Below are positions 14,025 through 23,458 of a stretch of DNA of 64,000 bases, one piece after another. The position numbers and the translations under genes are program-made. The notes beneath the pieces were generated by a model. That model worked only from the letters and a program-made list of their open reading frames with translations. It searched no databases and had not been told where the DNA came from. The stretch comes from Leclercia sp. LSNIH1 (GTDB taxonomy: Bacteria > Pseudomonadota > Gammaproteobacteria > Enterobacterales > Enterobacteriaceae). The stretch covers positions 1,860,001-1,924,000 of the forward strand of contig NZ_CP026167.1 of assembly GCF_002902985.1 (NCBI RefSeq), read 5' to 3'. The number at the start of each line of letters is the position of its first letter. The first letter of the stretch is position 1.

Positions 14025-14768
14025 ATGAGTATTGCAGACACACACAACGCCGACAGGATCATCGTTCTCGATACCGAAACGACGGGTATGAACCAGATCG
14101 GTGCTCACTATGAAGGGCATAAGATCATCGAGATCGGTGCGGTAGAGGTGGTTAACCGCCGTCTTACCGGCAATAACTTTCACGTTTACCTGAAGCCAGA
14201 CCGGCTGGTGGACCCGGAAGCCTTTGGCGTTCACGGTATTGCAGATGAGTTTCTGCTCGATAAACCTACCTTTGCCGACGTTGCCGATGAATTCATCGAC
14301 TACATTAAAGGCGCCGAGCTTGTCATTCATAACGCCTCGTTCGATATCGGCTTTATGGATTACGAATTCAGCAAGCTCAACCGCGGCCTGCCGAAAACAG
14401 ACGCCTTCTGCAAGGTCACTGATAGCCTGGCGATGGCAAGGAAGATGTTCCCCGGCAAGCGGAACAGCCTTGACGCGTTGTGCTCGCGCTATGAGATAGA
14501 TAACAGCAAACGAACGCTACACGGGGCACTGCTCGATGCCCAGATCCTGGCGGATGTTTATCTGATCATGACGGGCGGCCAGACCGCCCTGGCGTTTAAT
14601 GCCGATAACGAGGCGCAGCAAGTGTCCGGCGAGAGTGAAATCCAGCGCATTATTCGTAAGTCCAGCGCGCTGCGCGTTATACTTGCGAGTGATGAAGAGT
14701 TAATGGCGCATGAATCCCGTCTGGATCTGGTGCAGAAGAAGGGCGGAAGCTGCCTCTGGCGAGGCTAA
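14025..14768 (+). CDS. dnaQ: DNA polymerase III epsilon subunit (3'-5' proofreading exonuclease)
   Basis: A 247-residue DEDDh exonuclease that proofreads replication within the alpha-epsilon-theta core. Catalytic residues are Asp16 and Glu18 (VLDTETTG), Asp107 (NASFDIGF), His166 and Asp171 (HGALLDAQ). A flexible linker (about 185-210) leads to the C-terminal alpha-binding tail QKKGGSCLWRG. An N-terminal insertion (MSIADTHNAD) makes it slightly longer than E. coli DnaQ (243). tRNA-Asp follows on the same strand from its own promoter. Confidence 0.97.
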   Translation: MSIADTHNADRIIVLDTETTGMNQIGAHYEGHKIIEIGAVEVVNRRLTGNNFHVYLKPDRLVDPEAFGVHGIADEFLLDKPTFADVADEFIDYIKGAELVIHNASFDIGFMDYEFSKLNRGLPKTDAFCKVTDSLAMARKMFPGKRNSLDALCSRYEIDNSKRTLHGALLDAQILADVYLIMTGGQTALAFNADNEAQQVSGESEIQRIIRKSSALRVILASDEELMAHESRLDLVQKKGGSCLWRG

Positions 14769-14843
14769 AAGCCGCTGAAATGCTGGTAAAATAACCGTTT
14801 GGATCGTTTTTGCAGCAAACGATTCAAAAGCAGAGAAAAAGCA

Positions 14844-14872
14844 TTGACGGGATCGAGGGTAAACCGTAATAT
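14844..14872 (+). promoter_or_regulatory. Sigma-70 promoter of the second tRNA-Asp
   Basis: TTGACG (14844-14849), a 17-base spacer and TAATAT (14867-14872), followed by a GC-containing discriminator. The -10 box ends 26 bases before the mature tRNA. Confidence 0.85.
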
Positions 14873-14898
14873 CTGCCTCGTTCCCAAGGGAACACAGC

Positions 14899-14975
14899 GG
14901 AGCGGTAGTTCAGTCGGTTAGAATACCTGCCTGTCACGCAGGGGGTCGCGGGTTCGAGTCCCGTCCGTTCCGCCA
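14899..14975 (+). tRNA. aspV: tRNA-Asp (GUC), single-gene unit
   Basis: Identical over 77 bases to the tRNA at 5352-5428 and placed after dnaQ like aspV of E. coli. aspV is a known insertion hotspot for islands in other Enterobacteriaceae. Here only a short gap and a cytochrome gene separate it from yafV. Confidence 0.97.
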
Positions 14976-14980
14976 CATTC

Positions 14981-15013
14981 AGGCCCATGTTGGCAATAAC
15001 ATGGGCCTTTTTT
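14981..15013 (+). terminator. Terminator after aspV
   Basis: AGGCCCATGTT/AACATGGGCCT stem (11 bp) with loop GGCAAT, followed by a run of T. Confidence 0.92.
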
Positions 15014-15381
15014 CGATCTCTGTTTTTGTGCAACTTTCCCCAGCAACATCTTCCGTCTGGCTTATGCCGTTGAGCCTGAAAATGCCCAGGTTCCGTTATC
15101 CTCATTCAGCGTATTCGCAACGATAGACTCCTCCTTATCTTTTTCCGGCCTGCATAAATAATAAATTCAACAACGCTCCAGTCGCCCAACCGGTTAACGG
15201 GAAAAAAGAAGAGGTTAAAAATGGTCTGCGTTCTTCTATTAAGGGGCAGGGCAATATCCTATTTTGCGGAGAAGAATTTCATTGTTAAACCCGGCGCAGG
15301 ATTAAAGCAGGGCAGGGCGAATGATTTCTGGACGCATGGCTTCAAAGGACGCCAGGTTATTACGTTTTAGAGGACAAGGAT
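15014..15381. other. Gap between aspV and the cytochrome b561 gene
   Basis: About 370 bases with no recognisable conserved gene. The second half holds one short reading frame with a good ribosome site (15221-15370). AGGACAAGG just before 15382 is the ribosome site of the cytochrome gene. No integrase or transposase remnant was seen. Confidence 0.5.
15221..15370 (+). CDS. Possible 49-residue small protein upstream of cytochrome b561
   Basis: ATG preceded by AAGAAGAGG at normal spacing, 49 codons, stopping 11 bases before the cytochrome start. The product begins MVCVLLLRGRAISYF and has no motif I recognise. The short distance and ribosome site would allow translational coupling, but such a frame can arise by chance. 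Not counted as an established gene. Confidence 0.25.
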   Translation: MVCVLLLRGRAISYFAEKNFIVKPGAGLKQGRANDFWTHGFKGRQVITF

Positions 15382-15909
15382 ATGCAAACTTCTTCCGTTA
15401 TTCCCACACGTTACGATCGCTTTTCTCGCCTTTTACACTGGGTGGTTGCAGCCGTCATTATCTACGCCATGTGCATGGGCTACATTCTTCACGCGCTGGA
15501 AGGGACCCGTTGGTTTACCTTTTTTTCTGTGTTGAATATGTCGCTTGGCACCATTGCAACGCCAATCATGCTGGTGCGTTTTGTCTGGCGCTTCTTTCGT
15601 CCTTCAGTGCCTTATCCGGCAACGGTGGCGGGGCGGAAAAAGCAGATGGTGGTTTTTATCCATGAGCTGTTTTATCTGACCATTATGTTGGTGCTGGCCA
15701 GCGGCTTCCTGATGCTGCACAAAGATTACAGCCTGTTTGGGCTGCTGCCGATTACTCATCCGATTAACACGATTGAAGTTAATGAATTCTTCTTTAAATT
15801 GCATCGCGTTAGCTGCATTTTACTGGGCCTGATTCTGCTTGGGCATGTCGCGGAGGTAATCAAATATACCTTCAAGGGACAGCGCGAAATCCTGCAACGC
15901 ATGCTGTAA
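15382..15909 (+). CDS. Cytochrome b561-family membrane protein
   Basis: A 175-residue four-helix inner-membrane protein of the prokaryotic cytochrome b561 (CybB/YodB) family, which bind b haems and exchange electrons with quinones; CybB is a superoxide oxidase. Histidines in helices are His19 (LLHWVV), His94 (FIHELF), His141 (KLHRVS) and His155 (LGHVAEV). Aligned by eye, the family's helix-2 haem ligand (His47 of CybB) is Asn52 here. The gene is only distantly like E. coli cybB and not in its E. coli location, so I give no symbol. AGGACAAGG precedes the ATG. Confidence 0.8.
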   Translation: MQTSSVIPTRYDRFSRLLHWVVAAVIIYAMCMGYILHALEGTRWFTFFSVLNMSLGTIATPIMLVRFVWRFFRPSVPYPATVAGRKKQMVVFIHELFYLTIMLVLASGFLMLHKDYSLFGLLPITHPINTIEVNEFFFKLHRVSCILLGLILLGHVAEVIKYTFKGQREILQRML

Positions 15910-15953
15910 GAAAAAGACTGACGCCTTTCATTAGATGAAGTAACAAACAGCAG

Positions 15954-16012
15954 AGCCGCACCGCTCCTGTCCCTTTATGCCGATGAGGTGAGGGGACAGG
16001 GACAGTGCGGCT
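15954..16012. terminator. Two-tier hairpin between convergent genes
   Basis: AGCCGCAC (15954-15961) pairs with GTGCGGCT (16005-16012), and CCTGTCCC (15966-15973) pairs with GGGACAGG (15993-16000). It separates the cytochrome gene from convergent yafV and probably ends both transcripts, though the T tracts are short. Confidence 0.6.
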
Positions 16013-16019
16013 TTACCCT

Positions 16020-16790
16020 TCAGTCAATACTAAACGGATCCGCATCCTGCCAGGCAGGAAACTTCTCCCGGTACTCCCTCAGCGCGGTCAGCGACAGCTC
16101 GGCATCAATCCGGGTTGCATGATGCGGCTCAGCGGTGGCAATAATCTCACCCTGCGGGTTGATCACCCGGCTGTCGCCCCGGTAGTGATGCCCGTTGCCG
16201 TCAGTACCGACCCGGTTGCAGCCAGCGATATAGGCCTGGTTCTCAATCGCACGTGCCGTCAGCAGCGCCTGCCAGTGGAGAGAGCGGGGCGCCGGCCAAT
16301 TGGCCACGTAGATCGCCAGGTCGTAATCATCGCGGTTACGGGACCACACCGGGAAACGCAGGTCGTAACAGACCAACGGCAGAATGCGCCAGCCGCGCCA
16401 CTCAAAGACAACCCGCTCGTTACCCGCTTCATAGTGCTGGTGCTCGTCCGCCATGCGGAACAGATGGCGCTTATCGTAGAAGTGCACCTTGCCCTCGGGC
16501 TCCACCAGCAGAAAACGGTTCACCGGTCCGCGTTCGGTCTGCAACGCTGCGCTGCCAGCGATTAACGCCTGGGTTTGTTGCGCTCTGGCCTGCATCCAGG
16601 CAACCAGCTCGTCCTGCGGCAGGGACTGCTTAGCCGCCTCCATGGCGAAGCCAGTGGTGAACATCTCGGGCAGGATAATAATATCCCGTCCGGCGATCCC
16701 TTCCAGCTGACGATCAAAATGGCGCAGGTTGGCCGGACCATCCATCCACACCAGCGGTTGTTGCAAAAGCGTAATCTTCAGACCAGGCAC
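16020..16790 (-). CDS. yafV: Omega-amidase YafV (nitrilase superfamily)
   Basis: A 256-residue carbon-nitrogen hydrolase that in E. coli removes the amide from 2-oxoglutaramate, 2-oxosuccinamate and related omega-amides. The nitrilase triad is Glu42 (LPEMF), Lys107 (YDKRH) and Cys141 (LVCYDLRFP). The GTG start is chosen over more upstream codons because GAGGAG lies 8 bases before it and the product then begins MPGLKITLLQQP like E. coli YafV. It is divergent from no gene: fadE lies upstream on the same strand, separated by a terminator. Confidence 0.93.
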   Translation of the reverse strand: MPGLKITLLQQPLVWMDGPANLRHFDRQLEGIAGRDIIILPEMFTTGFAMEAAKQSLPQDELVAWMQARAQQTQALIAGSAALQTERGPVNRFLLVEPEGKVHFYDKRHLFRMADEHQHYEAGNERVVFEWRGWRILPLVCYDLRFPVWSRNRDDYDLAIYVANWPAPRSLHWQALLTARAIENQAYIAGCNRVGTDGNGHHYRGDSRVINPQGEIIATAEPHHATRIDAELSLTALREYREKFPAWQDADPFSID

Positions 16791-16857
16791 AGTTAAGACT
16801 CCTCGAATAACCCCATTTTGACACTGTAGCACGACAAACAGAGAAACGGGTGGCAAT

Positions 16858-16884
16858 AAAAAACCCCGCACGAGGCGGGGTTTT
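16858..16884 (-). terminator. Terminator after fadE
   Basis: On the minus strand AAAACCCCGC pairs with GCGGGGTTTT around a short CTCGT loop, ending in a T tract. It isolates fadE from yafV. Confidence 0.9.
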
Positions 16885-16900
16885 GGCGGGCTGAAATGGC

Positions 16901-19345
16901 TTACGCAGCTTCAGGTTTACGCACGATCTCTTTCAGCTTTACCGGCTGTGTCGCCAGCTCTTCAGCGTCAAAATCATCAACGTTAATACTGCGCAGACGG
17001 CTCTCTTCGGCTTTAATCAGCAGGTCCGCTTCATCTTTGGTGATGATGCCGCCCGCCAGCGCCTCTTTAGCCAGCTCGTTCAGGCGGGTGAAGGGCAGGT
17101 TTTTACCCAGTTGCTTGCAGATCTTCTGGTGAATCGGGTCGGCCGCCATCACATCCAGCAGCGCCTCTTCCAGCAGACCGACCGGGTTATGCTCGCTTGG
17201 GGTCAGATACTGACCGCGGCCAATACGGGAGCGGGTTGCGCTCGGTACCTGCAGGATCTTCGCCACTTTATGATCCAGCTTATCGGACGGGGCCAGATAG
17301 TGACGACCGGTCGGGAAGATCACCACGCGCAGGGCGCCTGCCACAAAGCGGTTCGGGAAGTTGGCCAGCAGATCGTCGATGGCTTGTTCCGCCTGATACA
17401 GCGTATCCTGCACGCCCCAGTGGACCAGCGGCAGGTCCGCTTCATGACGGCCTTCATCGTCATAGCGTTTCAGTACCGCCGAGGCGAGGAAGATCTGGCT
17501 CAGCACATCACCCAGTCGGGCGGAGATGCGTTCCCGGCGTTTCAGGCTACCGCCCAGCACCGCCATTGACACGTCAGAGAGCAGCGCAAGGTTGGCACTC
17601 AGACGGTTCAGGTGCTGGTAGTAACGACGGGTCGCGTCGCCGGTTGGCGTGGCGCTGGTCAGGCCGCGGGTCAGGCCCAGCCACAGGCTGCGCATTTTAT
17701 TGCTACCGACATGGCCGATGTGTTTAAACAGCAGTTTATCGAAGGCATCCACGTCGTTGTTCTGCGCGGCGGCCATCTCTTCCAGCACGTATGGATGGCA
17801 GCGGATTGCCCCCTGACCGAAGATCATCATGCTGCGGGTCAGAATATTCGCCCCTTCAACGGTGATGGCAATCGGTGCGCCCTGATAGCCACGTGCCAGG
17901 AAGTTACCTTCACCCAGCATAATGCCTTTACCGCCGGCAATATCCATCGCATCAATGATCGACTGCTGGGCACGGTGGGTACAGTGGTACTTCACGATGG
18001 CGGACAGCACGGCCGGTTTTTCACCCAGCATGATGCCATAGGTAATTAAGGAAGCGGCGGCATCCATCACATAGGCGTTACCTGCGATACGGGCCAGCGG
18101 CTCCTCAATCCCTTCCATCTTACCGATAGAGATTTTGAACTGACGGCGGATGTGGGCGTAAGCGCCAATCCCCATTGCCACCGATTTCAGACCGCCGGTT
18201 GAGTTCGACGGCAGGGTAATACCACGGCCAACAGACAGACACTCAACCAGCATACGCCAGCCCTGACCGGCCATTTTCGGGCCGCCGATGATGTAATCGA
18301 TCGGCACAAAGATATCCTGACCGCGGGTCGGACCGTTCTGGAACGGTACGTTCAGCGGGAAGTGGCGACGACCAATCTCCACGCCAGGTGTGGTGGTCGG
18401 GATCAGCGCGCAGGTGATACCCAGATCCTCTTCGCCGCCTAACAGCTTGTCCGGGTCGGAGAGTTTAAAGGCCAGACCGAGCACGGTGGCGATAGGTGCC
18501 AGCGTAATGTAGCGTTTGTTCCAGGTCAGACGCATACCCAGAACTTGCTCACCCTGCCAATCGCCCATGCAGACCACACCCGTATCGGGGATAGCGCCCG
18601 CATCGGAACCCGCTTCCGGGCTGGTGAGTGCGAAGCAAGGGATTTCCAGACCACGGGCCAGGCGCGGCAGGTAGTGATTTTTTTGCTCTTCAGTACCGTA
18701 ATGTTGCAGCAGTTCGCCTGGGCCTAATGAGTTAGGTACACCGACGGTGATCGCCAGGATCCCGGAGACGCCGGACAGTTTTTGCAGCACCCGAGCCTGG
18801 GCATACGCAGAGAACTCCAGCCCGCCGTACTCTTTCTTGATGATCATCGCGAAGAAGCGATGCTCTTTTAAAAATGCCCACAGCTCCGGCGGCAGATCGG
18901 CCATCTCATGGGTGATCTGGAAGTCGTTCGCCATCCGGCAGGCTTCTTCAACCGGACCGTCAATAAACGCCTGCTCTTCAGCAGTCAGGCGCGGCTGCGG
19001 ATAGTTATGCAGCTTTTTCCAGTCAGGGTTGCCCTGGAACAGCTCGCCTTCCCACCAGGTGGTGCCCGCGTCGATCGCCTCTTTTTCGGTACGCGACATC
19101 GGCGGCATCACCTTACGGAAACCACGGAAGACCGGGGCAGAAATCAGGGATTTACGCATCGAGCGCACGTTGAACGGCACCAGGATAATTGCCAGCGGAA
19201 CCAGCACCCAGATGTTCCAGATGCCGGTCACGCCAAGGGCAGCGGTCCAGGCCAGTAAGATAAGACTGCTCAGCATTAAGCTGACCCGGTGATAGAACAA
19301 CACCCCGAGCAGAACAACGGTTAACAGAATACTTAAAATCATCAT
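16901..19345 (-). CDS. fadE: Acyl-CoA dehydrogenase FadE
   Basis: An 814-residue acyl-CoA dehydrogenase, the same length as E. coli FadE. It catalyses the first step of aerobic beta-oxidation, turning acyl-CoA into trans-2-enoyl-CoA with FAD and electron transfer to the respiratory chain. Two or three N-terminal membrane helices (about 1-60) precede the dehydrogenase domain; [14 protein letters not shown] (about 240-253) is the flavin/substrate block. The C-terminal extension is characteristic of FadE. A near-perfect FadR operator lies 23-39 bases upstream of the start. Confidence 0.97.
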   Translation of the reverse strand: MMILSILLTVVLLGVLFYHRVSLMLSSLILLAWTAALGVTGIWNIWVLVPLAIILVPFNVRSMRKSLISAPVFRGFRKVMPPMSRTEKEAIDAGTTWWEGELFQGNPDWKKLHNYPQPRLTAEEQAFIDGPVEEACRMANDFQITHEMADLPPELWAFLKEHRFFAMIIKKEYGGLEFSAYAQARVLQKLSGVSGILAITVGVPNSLGPGELLQHYGTEEQKNHYLPRLARGLEIPCFALTSPEAGSDAGAIPDTGVVCMGDWQGEQVLGMRLTWNKRYITLAPIATVLGLAFKLSDPDKLLGGEEDLGITCALIPTTTPGVEIGRRHFPLNVPFQNGPTRGQDIFVPIDYIIGGPKMAGQGWRMLVECLSVGRGITLPSNSTGGLKSVAMGIGAYAHIRRQFKISIGKMEGIEEPLARIAGNAYVMDAAASLITYGIMLGEKPAVLSAIVKYHCTHRAQQSIIDAMDIAGGKGIMLGEGNFLARGYQGAPIAITVEGANILTRSMMIFGQGAIRCHPYVLEEMAAAQNNDVDAFDKLLFKHIGHVGSNKMRSLWLGLTRGLTSATPTGDATRRYYQHLNRLSANLALLSDVSMAVLGGSLKRRERISARLGDVLSQIFLASAVLKRYDDEGRHEADLPLVHWGVQDTLYQAEQAIDDLLANFPNRFVAGALRVVIFPTGRHYLAPSDKLDHKVAKILQVPSATRSRIGRGQYLTPSEHNPVGLLEEALLDVMAADPIHQKICKQLGKNLPFTRLNELAKEALAGGIITKDEADLLIKAEESRLRSINVDDFDAEELATQPVKLKEIVRKPEAA

Positions 19346-19367
19346 AAAGAATTGCTCCCTGTCTTGT

Positions 19368-19384
19368 AGGAGGTCTGACCACTT
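19368..19384 (-). promoter_or_regulatory. FadR operator of fadE
   Basis: The minus strand reads AAGTGGTCAGACCTCCT, which from memory is identical to the FadR site of E. coli fadE. FadR represses beta-oxidation genes until long-chain acyl-CoA binds it. Confidence 0.88.
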
Positions 19385-19583
19385 GTGATGATATGGTTGT
19401 AGTGGATGTTATTTCTTTTAGCAATGCATTCACAAAATAATTACAACCTGGTTCACATTGTTCAGGTTTTACCCGGCACAAAAACGCAAAACGCCCGACG
19501 ATTCCCATGGCTTTAGCTTCTCGCTTTTACCGCTATCCGGTAAACTTGCTCTGTTATTTCATCAATACTGAAGGATTATCCTC

Positions 19584-20162
19584 ATGTACCAGGATCTTAT
19601 TCGTAACGAACTGAACGAAGCGGCGGAAACGCTGGCCAACTTTCTGAAAGATGAAGCCAATATCCACGCTATTCAGCGCGCGGCGGTCCTGCTGGCCGAC
19701 AGCTTTAAAGCGGGCGGTAAAGTGCTCTCCTGCGGCAATGGTGGTTCACATTGTGATGCCATGCACTTTGCCGAAGAGCTGACGGGGCGTTATCGTGAAA
19801 ACCGTCCGGGCTACCCGGCGATCGCGATCTCTGACGTCAGCCACATCTCCTGCGTGAGCAACGACTTTGGTTACGATTATGTCTTCTCCCGCTATGTTGA
19901 AGCGGTAGGGCGTGAAGGGGATGTCCTGCTGGGGATCTCCACCTCCGGCAACTCCGGCAACGTCATCAAAGCCATTGAAGCGGCTCGTGAGAAGGGGATG
20001 AAAGTTATCACCCTCACCGGCAAAGATGGCGGCAAAATGGCAGGCACCGCAGATATCGAAATTCGTGTGCCTCACTTCGGTTACGCTGACCGTATTCAGG
20101 AAATTCATATCAAAGTGATCCACATCCTGATCCAGCTGATTGAAAAAGAGATGGTTAAGTAA
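19584..20162 (+). CDS. gmhA: Sedoheptulose 7-phosphate isomerase
   Basis: A 192-residue SIS-domain enzyme (also named LpcA) converting sedoheptulose 7-phosphate to D-glycero-D-manno-heptose 7-phosphate, the first step toward LPS inner-core heptose. SIS phosphate-binding loops are visible in [19 protein letters not shown] (about 51-69) and [11 protein letters not shown] (about 116-126). Length equals the E. coli protein. A GGGGGG/CCCCCC hairpin at 20172-20189 follows the stop without a T tract, so read-through into yafJ is likely. Confidence 0.97.
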   Translation: MYQDLIRNELNEAAETLANFLKDEANIHAIQRAAVLLADSFKAGGKVLSCGNGGSHCDAMHFAEELTGRYRENRPGYPAIAISDVSHISCVSNDFGYDYVFSRYVEAVGREGDVLLGISTSGNSGNVIKAIEAAREKGMKVITLTGKDGGKMAGTADIEIRVPHFGYADRIQEIHIKVIHILIQLIEKEMVK

Positions 20163-20208
20163 GACTTCGCTGGGGGGTGAGCGCCCCCCGCTGTTGTGGA
20201 GGTGAGAT

Positions 20209-20976
20209 ATGTGCGAACTGCTCGGGATGAGCGCCAATGTGCCAACCGATATCTGCTTTAGTTTCACCGGACTGGTGCAGCGCGGTGGAGGAACCGGGCC
20301 GCATAAAGACGGCTGGGGTATCACCTTCTACGAAGGAAAAGGCTGTCGCACGTTCAAGGACCCACAACCCAGCTTCAACTCCCCCATTGCCAAACTGGTG
20401 CAGGACTATCCGATTAAATCCTGCTCGGTGGTGGCGCATATTCGCCAGGCCAACCGCGGTGAAGTGGCGCTGGAAAATACCCATCCGTTTACCCGTGAGC
20501 TGTGGGGCCGTAACTGGACCTACGCGCATAACGGGCAACTTACGGGCTATAAGTCGCTGGAGACCGGTAATTTTCGCCCGGTTGGTGAAACCGACAGCGA
20601 AAAGGCTTTTTGCTGGCTGCTGCATAAGCTGACCGAGCGCTATCCGCGCACGCCGGGCAACATGACCGCGGTCTTTAAATACGTGGCCTCGCTGGCGACG
20701 GAGCTGCGGGAGAAAGGGGTCTTTAATATGCTGCTGTCGGACGGGCGGTATGTGATGGCGTTCTGCTCGACGAACCTGTTCTGGATCACCCGGCGGGCGC
20801 CGTTCGGCGTGGCAAAACTGCTGGATCAGGATGTGGAAATCGATTTTCAGACCGAAACCACACCCAACGATGTGGTCACGGTCATCGCCACTCAGCCGCT
20901 GACGGGCAATGAAGCCTGGCAAAGAATCATGCCAGGCGAGTGGATCTTATTTTGTCTGGGGGAGCGCGTAGTTTGA
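20209..20976 (+). CDS. yafJ: Class II glutamine amidotransferase-like protein YafJ
   Basis: A 255-residue Ntn-type glutamine amidotransferase domain protein. Removal of the initiator Met exposes Cys2 ([10 protein letters not shown]) as nucleophile. [15 protein letters not shown], the glutamine-site Arg in HIRQANRG and the AHNGQL motif are present. No synthetase partner domain is attached and the substrate is unknown. The start follows GGAGGTG. Its last 30 bases overlap the convergent dpaA gene. Confidence 0.92.
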   Translation: MCELLGMSANVPTDICFSFTGLVQRGGGTGPHKDGWGITFYEGKGCRTFKDPQPSFNSPIAKLVQDYPIKSCSVVAHIRQANRGEVALENTHPFTRELWGRNWTYAHNGQLTGYKSLETGNFRPVGETDSEKAFCWLLHKLTERYPRTPGNMTAVFKYVASLATELREKGVFNMLLSDGRYVMAFCSTNLFWITRRAPFGVAKLLDQDVEIDFQTETTPNDVVTVIATQPLTGNEAWQRIMPGEWILFCLGERVV

Positions 20977-21687
20977 CGCCAGCTGTGGCTGGACGACTTC
21001 GTGGCTCAGCGGCTTGCTGACCACATAACGTCCATCCACCACCGAAACGGTCGGCGGCTTGTGCGTCTGCTGGAAGTAGTCATAACCCGGCTTCAGCTGT
21101 TTCCAGAAATCGGCGTAGTATGAGCTCTTGTGACGCTGCATATTGGCATCGGTCATGCGGAACGGATAGATGCTGACCTGCACCGCAGACTGGCCAAAGA
21201 CCAACGCGCCAGTTACAAACTGGAAGATCTCATCAATACCGCTGTCGGTCATGGCGTAGCAACCCACTGACACACAGGCACCATGAATCATCAGATATTT
21301 ACCGTCATAGCCGTGCGCACGGTCAAAGGCATTGGGGAAACCAATGTTGATCGCTTTATAGAAGCGACTGTCAGGTTTTAGCTGGTTACGCTGAACGCTG
21401 TAGAACCCCTCCGGGCTTTTGAAATCGCCCTGACGCTGTTTCGGGCCAAGGCCACCGGAGTAGTTGCAGATTTTATAGCTGTCGAGCAGCTGATACGTCT
21501 CACCCATCTTCACGAACAGGTCTAACGTGCGCTCTTCCTTATAGATCTGGATATAGACCGGAGAGCCCATCAACTGCTGTTTGTATTCTTTGCTAATCGG
21601 CGTTGTTGAGCTGTTGCTGCTGAGCAGCCCGGCAAACGAAACGCACGGAATAAGAAGCATCGCAATGAACAATGCGATTTTACGCAT
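20947..21687 (-). CDS. dpaA: L,D-transpeptidase-family protein DpaA (YafK/LdtF)
   Basis: A 246-residue periplasmic YkuD-fold protein with a signal peptide (cleavage near FAG, residues 18-20). The catalytic motif is His135 and Cys143 in [13 protein letters not shown]. In E. coli, YafK (DpaA, also LdtF) detaches Braun lipoprotein from peptidoglycan rather than making crosslinks. I place the start at [10 protein letters not shown], with AAGGAA upstream. The 3' end overlaps yafJ by 30 bases in opposite orientation. Confidence 0.93.
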   Translation of the reverse strand: MRKIALFIAMLLIPCVSFAGLLSSNSSTTPISKEYKQQLMGSPVYIQIYKEERTLDLFVKMGETYQLLDSYKICNYSGGLGPKQRQGDFKSPEGFYSVQRNQLKPDSRFYKAINIGFPNAFDRAHGYDGKYLMIHGACVSVGCYAMTDSGIDEIFQFVTGALVFGQSAVQVSIYPFRMTDANMQRHKSSYYADFWKQLKPGYDYFQQTHKPPTVSVVDGRYVVSKPLSHEVVQPQLASNYALPQTK

Positions 21688-21975
21688 ACTACATGTTCCT
21701 TGATAAAACCTAACCAACTTGCCAGGACGGCAAAAGAGACCCGAAATCAGATTAATCTGCATTAGGAGCGCTCACATTAGCACCACTGCATTTTTTCGCA
21801 AGCGTCAGCGCGTCGGTTTACAAAATAGTTCTCCTTATAACCTGGATTGGCCGTGCTGGCATTGAGAACTTTGCGTAATCGGTCGCATTTTAGCACCCGC
21901 CGCTGCGTTATCGCTGCCGCCTGATTGGCAGAAATGGTACACTCCCCGCGTCTTACGACCGAAGGTGAAGAAAGG

Positions 21976-22017
21976 ATGCTTTTCTCAGGGTCAGCCACGA
22001 TCCTGCATGTAACATGA
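21976..22017 (+). CDS. Possible 13-residue leader peptide upstream of nqrA
   Basis: ATG preceded by GAAGGTGAAGAAAGG; 13 codons (begins MLFSGS). Its TGA overlaps the next ATG as ATGA, the usual sign of translational coupling. No known family. Confidence 0.25.
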   Translation: MLFSGSATILHVT

Positions 22018-22100
22018 GTGAGCGTTCACCGCCTTTCTTCTCCTGTGAAACGACTTCTGACTCGTCCGGCTATCTGGCCGGAACGATTTTTCATGGATAA
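22014..22100 (+). CDS. Possible 28-residue leader peptide upstream of nqrA
   Basis: Starts at the ATGA overlap with the preceding mini-frame and runs 28 codons (MSERSPPFF...), stopping 11 bases before the nqrA ATG. The hairpin at 22062-22085 lies inside it, so ribosome position could influence the hairpin. It may be chance; there is no family support. Confidence 0.25.
   Translation: MSERSPPFFSCETTSDSSGYLAGTIFHG
22062..22085 (+). promoter_or_regulatory. Hairpin in the nqr leader
   Basis: CGTCCGGC, loop TATCTG, then GCCGGAACG, with one bulge, followed by ATTTTTC. It resembles a weak intrinsic terminator 27 bases before nqrA and could act as an attenuator. Confidence 0.4.
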
Positions 22101-22111
22101 CAACTAACACT

Positions 22112-23455
22112 ATGATTAGAATCAGAAAAGGACTTGATTTGCCGATTTCTGGCATTCCCGATCAGCAGATTTCGCCCTGTCCGATGCCTCGCCATGTTGC
22201 GCTTCTGGGGGACGATTACGTGGGCATGCGCCCCACGATGCTGGTACAGGAAGGCGACAGCGTCATCAAGGGGCAGCCGCTATTCGAGGATAAAAAAAAT
22301 CCTGGGGTCTTCTTTACCGCACCCGCCAGCGGGACGGTAGTCGCCATCAATCGTGGCGAACGCCGGGTACTACAGTCGGTGGTGATCCGCATCGAAGGTG
22401 AGGGTGAGCGCGAGTTTACCCGTCACGATGCGACGGCGCTCGCCACCCTTACCCGTGAGGCTGTGCAATCCCAACTGCTGGAGTCGGGACTGTGGACGGC
22501 ATTTCGTACCCGCCCCTTCAGCAAAACCCCGGTGCCCGGCACCGTCCCGGCAGCCATTTTTGTCACCGCCATGGACACCAACCCGCTCTGCGCCGACCCG
22601 CAGCCGCTCATTCTGGCGCAGCGTCAGGCATTTGATGCCGGGCTAACCCTGCTCACGCGTCTGACGGAGGGCAAAGTGCATGTCTGCCAGGCAAGCGGCG
22701 GCAAACTGGGCGGACACCCGCAGGGGCAAGTCACCTTTAATACCTTCGCCGGGCCGCATCCGGCAGGGCTTGTGGGTACGCACATCCATTTCCTGGAGGC
22801 GGTGAGCCTGACCAAACAGGTCTGGCATCTGAACTATCAGGACGTTATCGCTATCGGCAAGCTGTTCACTACCGGCCAGCTTTGCACCGAGCGGGTTATC
22901 GCCCTGGGCGGCCCGCAGATGCGCCATCCGCGCCTGGTACGCACCTGCCTTGGCGCAGACATCAACGAGCTGCTGGTGGACGAAACCCTGGAAGGTGAAA
23001 ACCGTCATATTTCGGGTTCTGTACTGAGCGGCAGACATGCCGTCGGGGTGCAGGCGTACCTCGGGCGCTTCCATTTGCAGGTCAGCGTGGTGAAGGAAGG
23101 GCGTGAGAAAGAGCTCTTTGGCTGGGTGATGCCGGGCAAAGAGAAGTTCTCTGTCACCCGTACGACGCTGGGCCATTTCCTGCGCAACAAGCTGTTCAAC
23201 TTCTCCACCGATACCAACGGCGGCGAGCGGGCGATGGTGCCTATCGGCAACTACGAACGGGTGATGCCGCTCGACATCCTGCCGACCGTGCTGCTGCGCG
23301 ATCTGCTGGCGGGTGATACTGACGGTGCTCAGGCGCTGGGCTGTCTGGAGCTGGATGAAGAAGATCTGGCGCTCTGCACCTACGTTTGCCCCGGCAAATA
23401 TGAATACGGACCGGTGTTGCGCGAGGTGTTAACCCGCATTGAGCAGGAAGGATAA
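22112..23455 (+). CDS. nqrA: Na+-translocating NADH:quinone reductase subunit A
   Basis: 447 residues, the usual size of NqrA, the large cytoplasmic subunit without transmembrane helices that packs against NqrB in the sodium-pumping NADH:ubiquinone oxidoreductase. It begins [16 protein letters not shown], the signature NqrA N-terminus, and contains a biotinyl/lipoyl-like fold (about 45-75). First gene of nqrABCDEF-nqrM. nqrB starts 4 bases after its stop. Confidence 0.96.
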   Translation: MIRIRKGLDLPISGIPDQQISPCPMPRHVALLGDDYVGMRPTMLVQEGDSVIKGQPLFEDKKNPGVFFTAPASGTVVAINRGERRVLQSVVIRIEGEGEREFTRHDATALATLTREAVQSQLLESGLWTAFRTRPFSKTPVPGTVPAAIFVTAMDTNPLCADPQPLILAQRQAFDAGLTLLTRLTEGKVHVCQASGGKLGGHPQGQVTFNTFAGPHPAGLVGTHIHFLEAVSLTKQVWHLNYQDVIAIGKLFTTGQLCTERVIALGGPQMRHPRLVRTCLGADINELLVDETLEGENRHISGSVLSGRHAVGVQAYLGRFHLQVSVVKEGREKELFGWVMPGKEKFSVTRTTLGHFLRNKLFNFSTDTNGGERAMVPIGNYERVMPLDILPTVLLRDLLAGDTDGAQALGCLELDEEDLALCTYVCPGKYEYGPVLREVLTRIEQEG

Positions 23456-23458
23456 CTG

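Larger units (their letters stand above)
21688..22111. promoter_or_regulatory. Divergent dpaA / nqr promoter and leader region
   Basis: 424 bases between dpaA and nqrA. The dpaA promoter is on the minus side. Toward nqrA lie two very short overlapping frames (21976-22017 and 22014-22100) and a hairpin at 22062-22085 followed by ATTTTTC. A longer antisense frame (21777-21998) looks accidental. I could not place a convincing -35/-10 pair for nqr. Confidence 0.5.

Noticed and set aside
14976..16019. Pathogenicity island or type VI secretion cluster at aspV
   Set aside because: Only about 1 kb separates aspV from yafV, and it holds a single cytochrome gene.
20155..20922. 255-codon minus-strand frame opposite yafJ
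   Set aside because: It is the antisense shadow of yafJ, which is strongly conserved; the shadow has no motif.
21777..21998. 73-codon minus-strand frame upstream of dpaA
   Set aside because: It covers the promoter region, has no ribosome site or family, and reads over the nqr leader elements.
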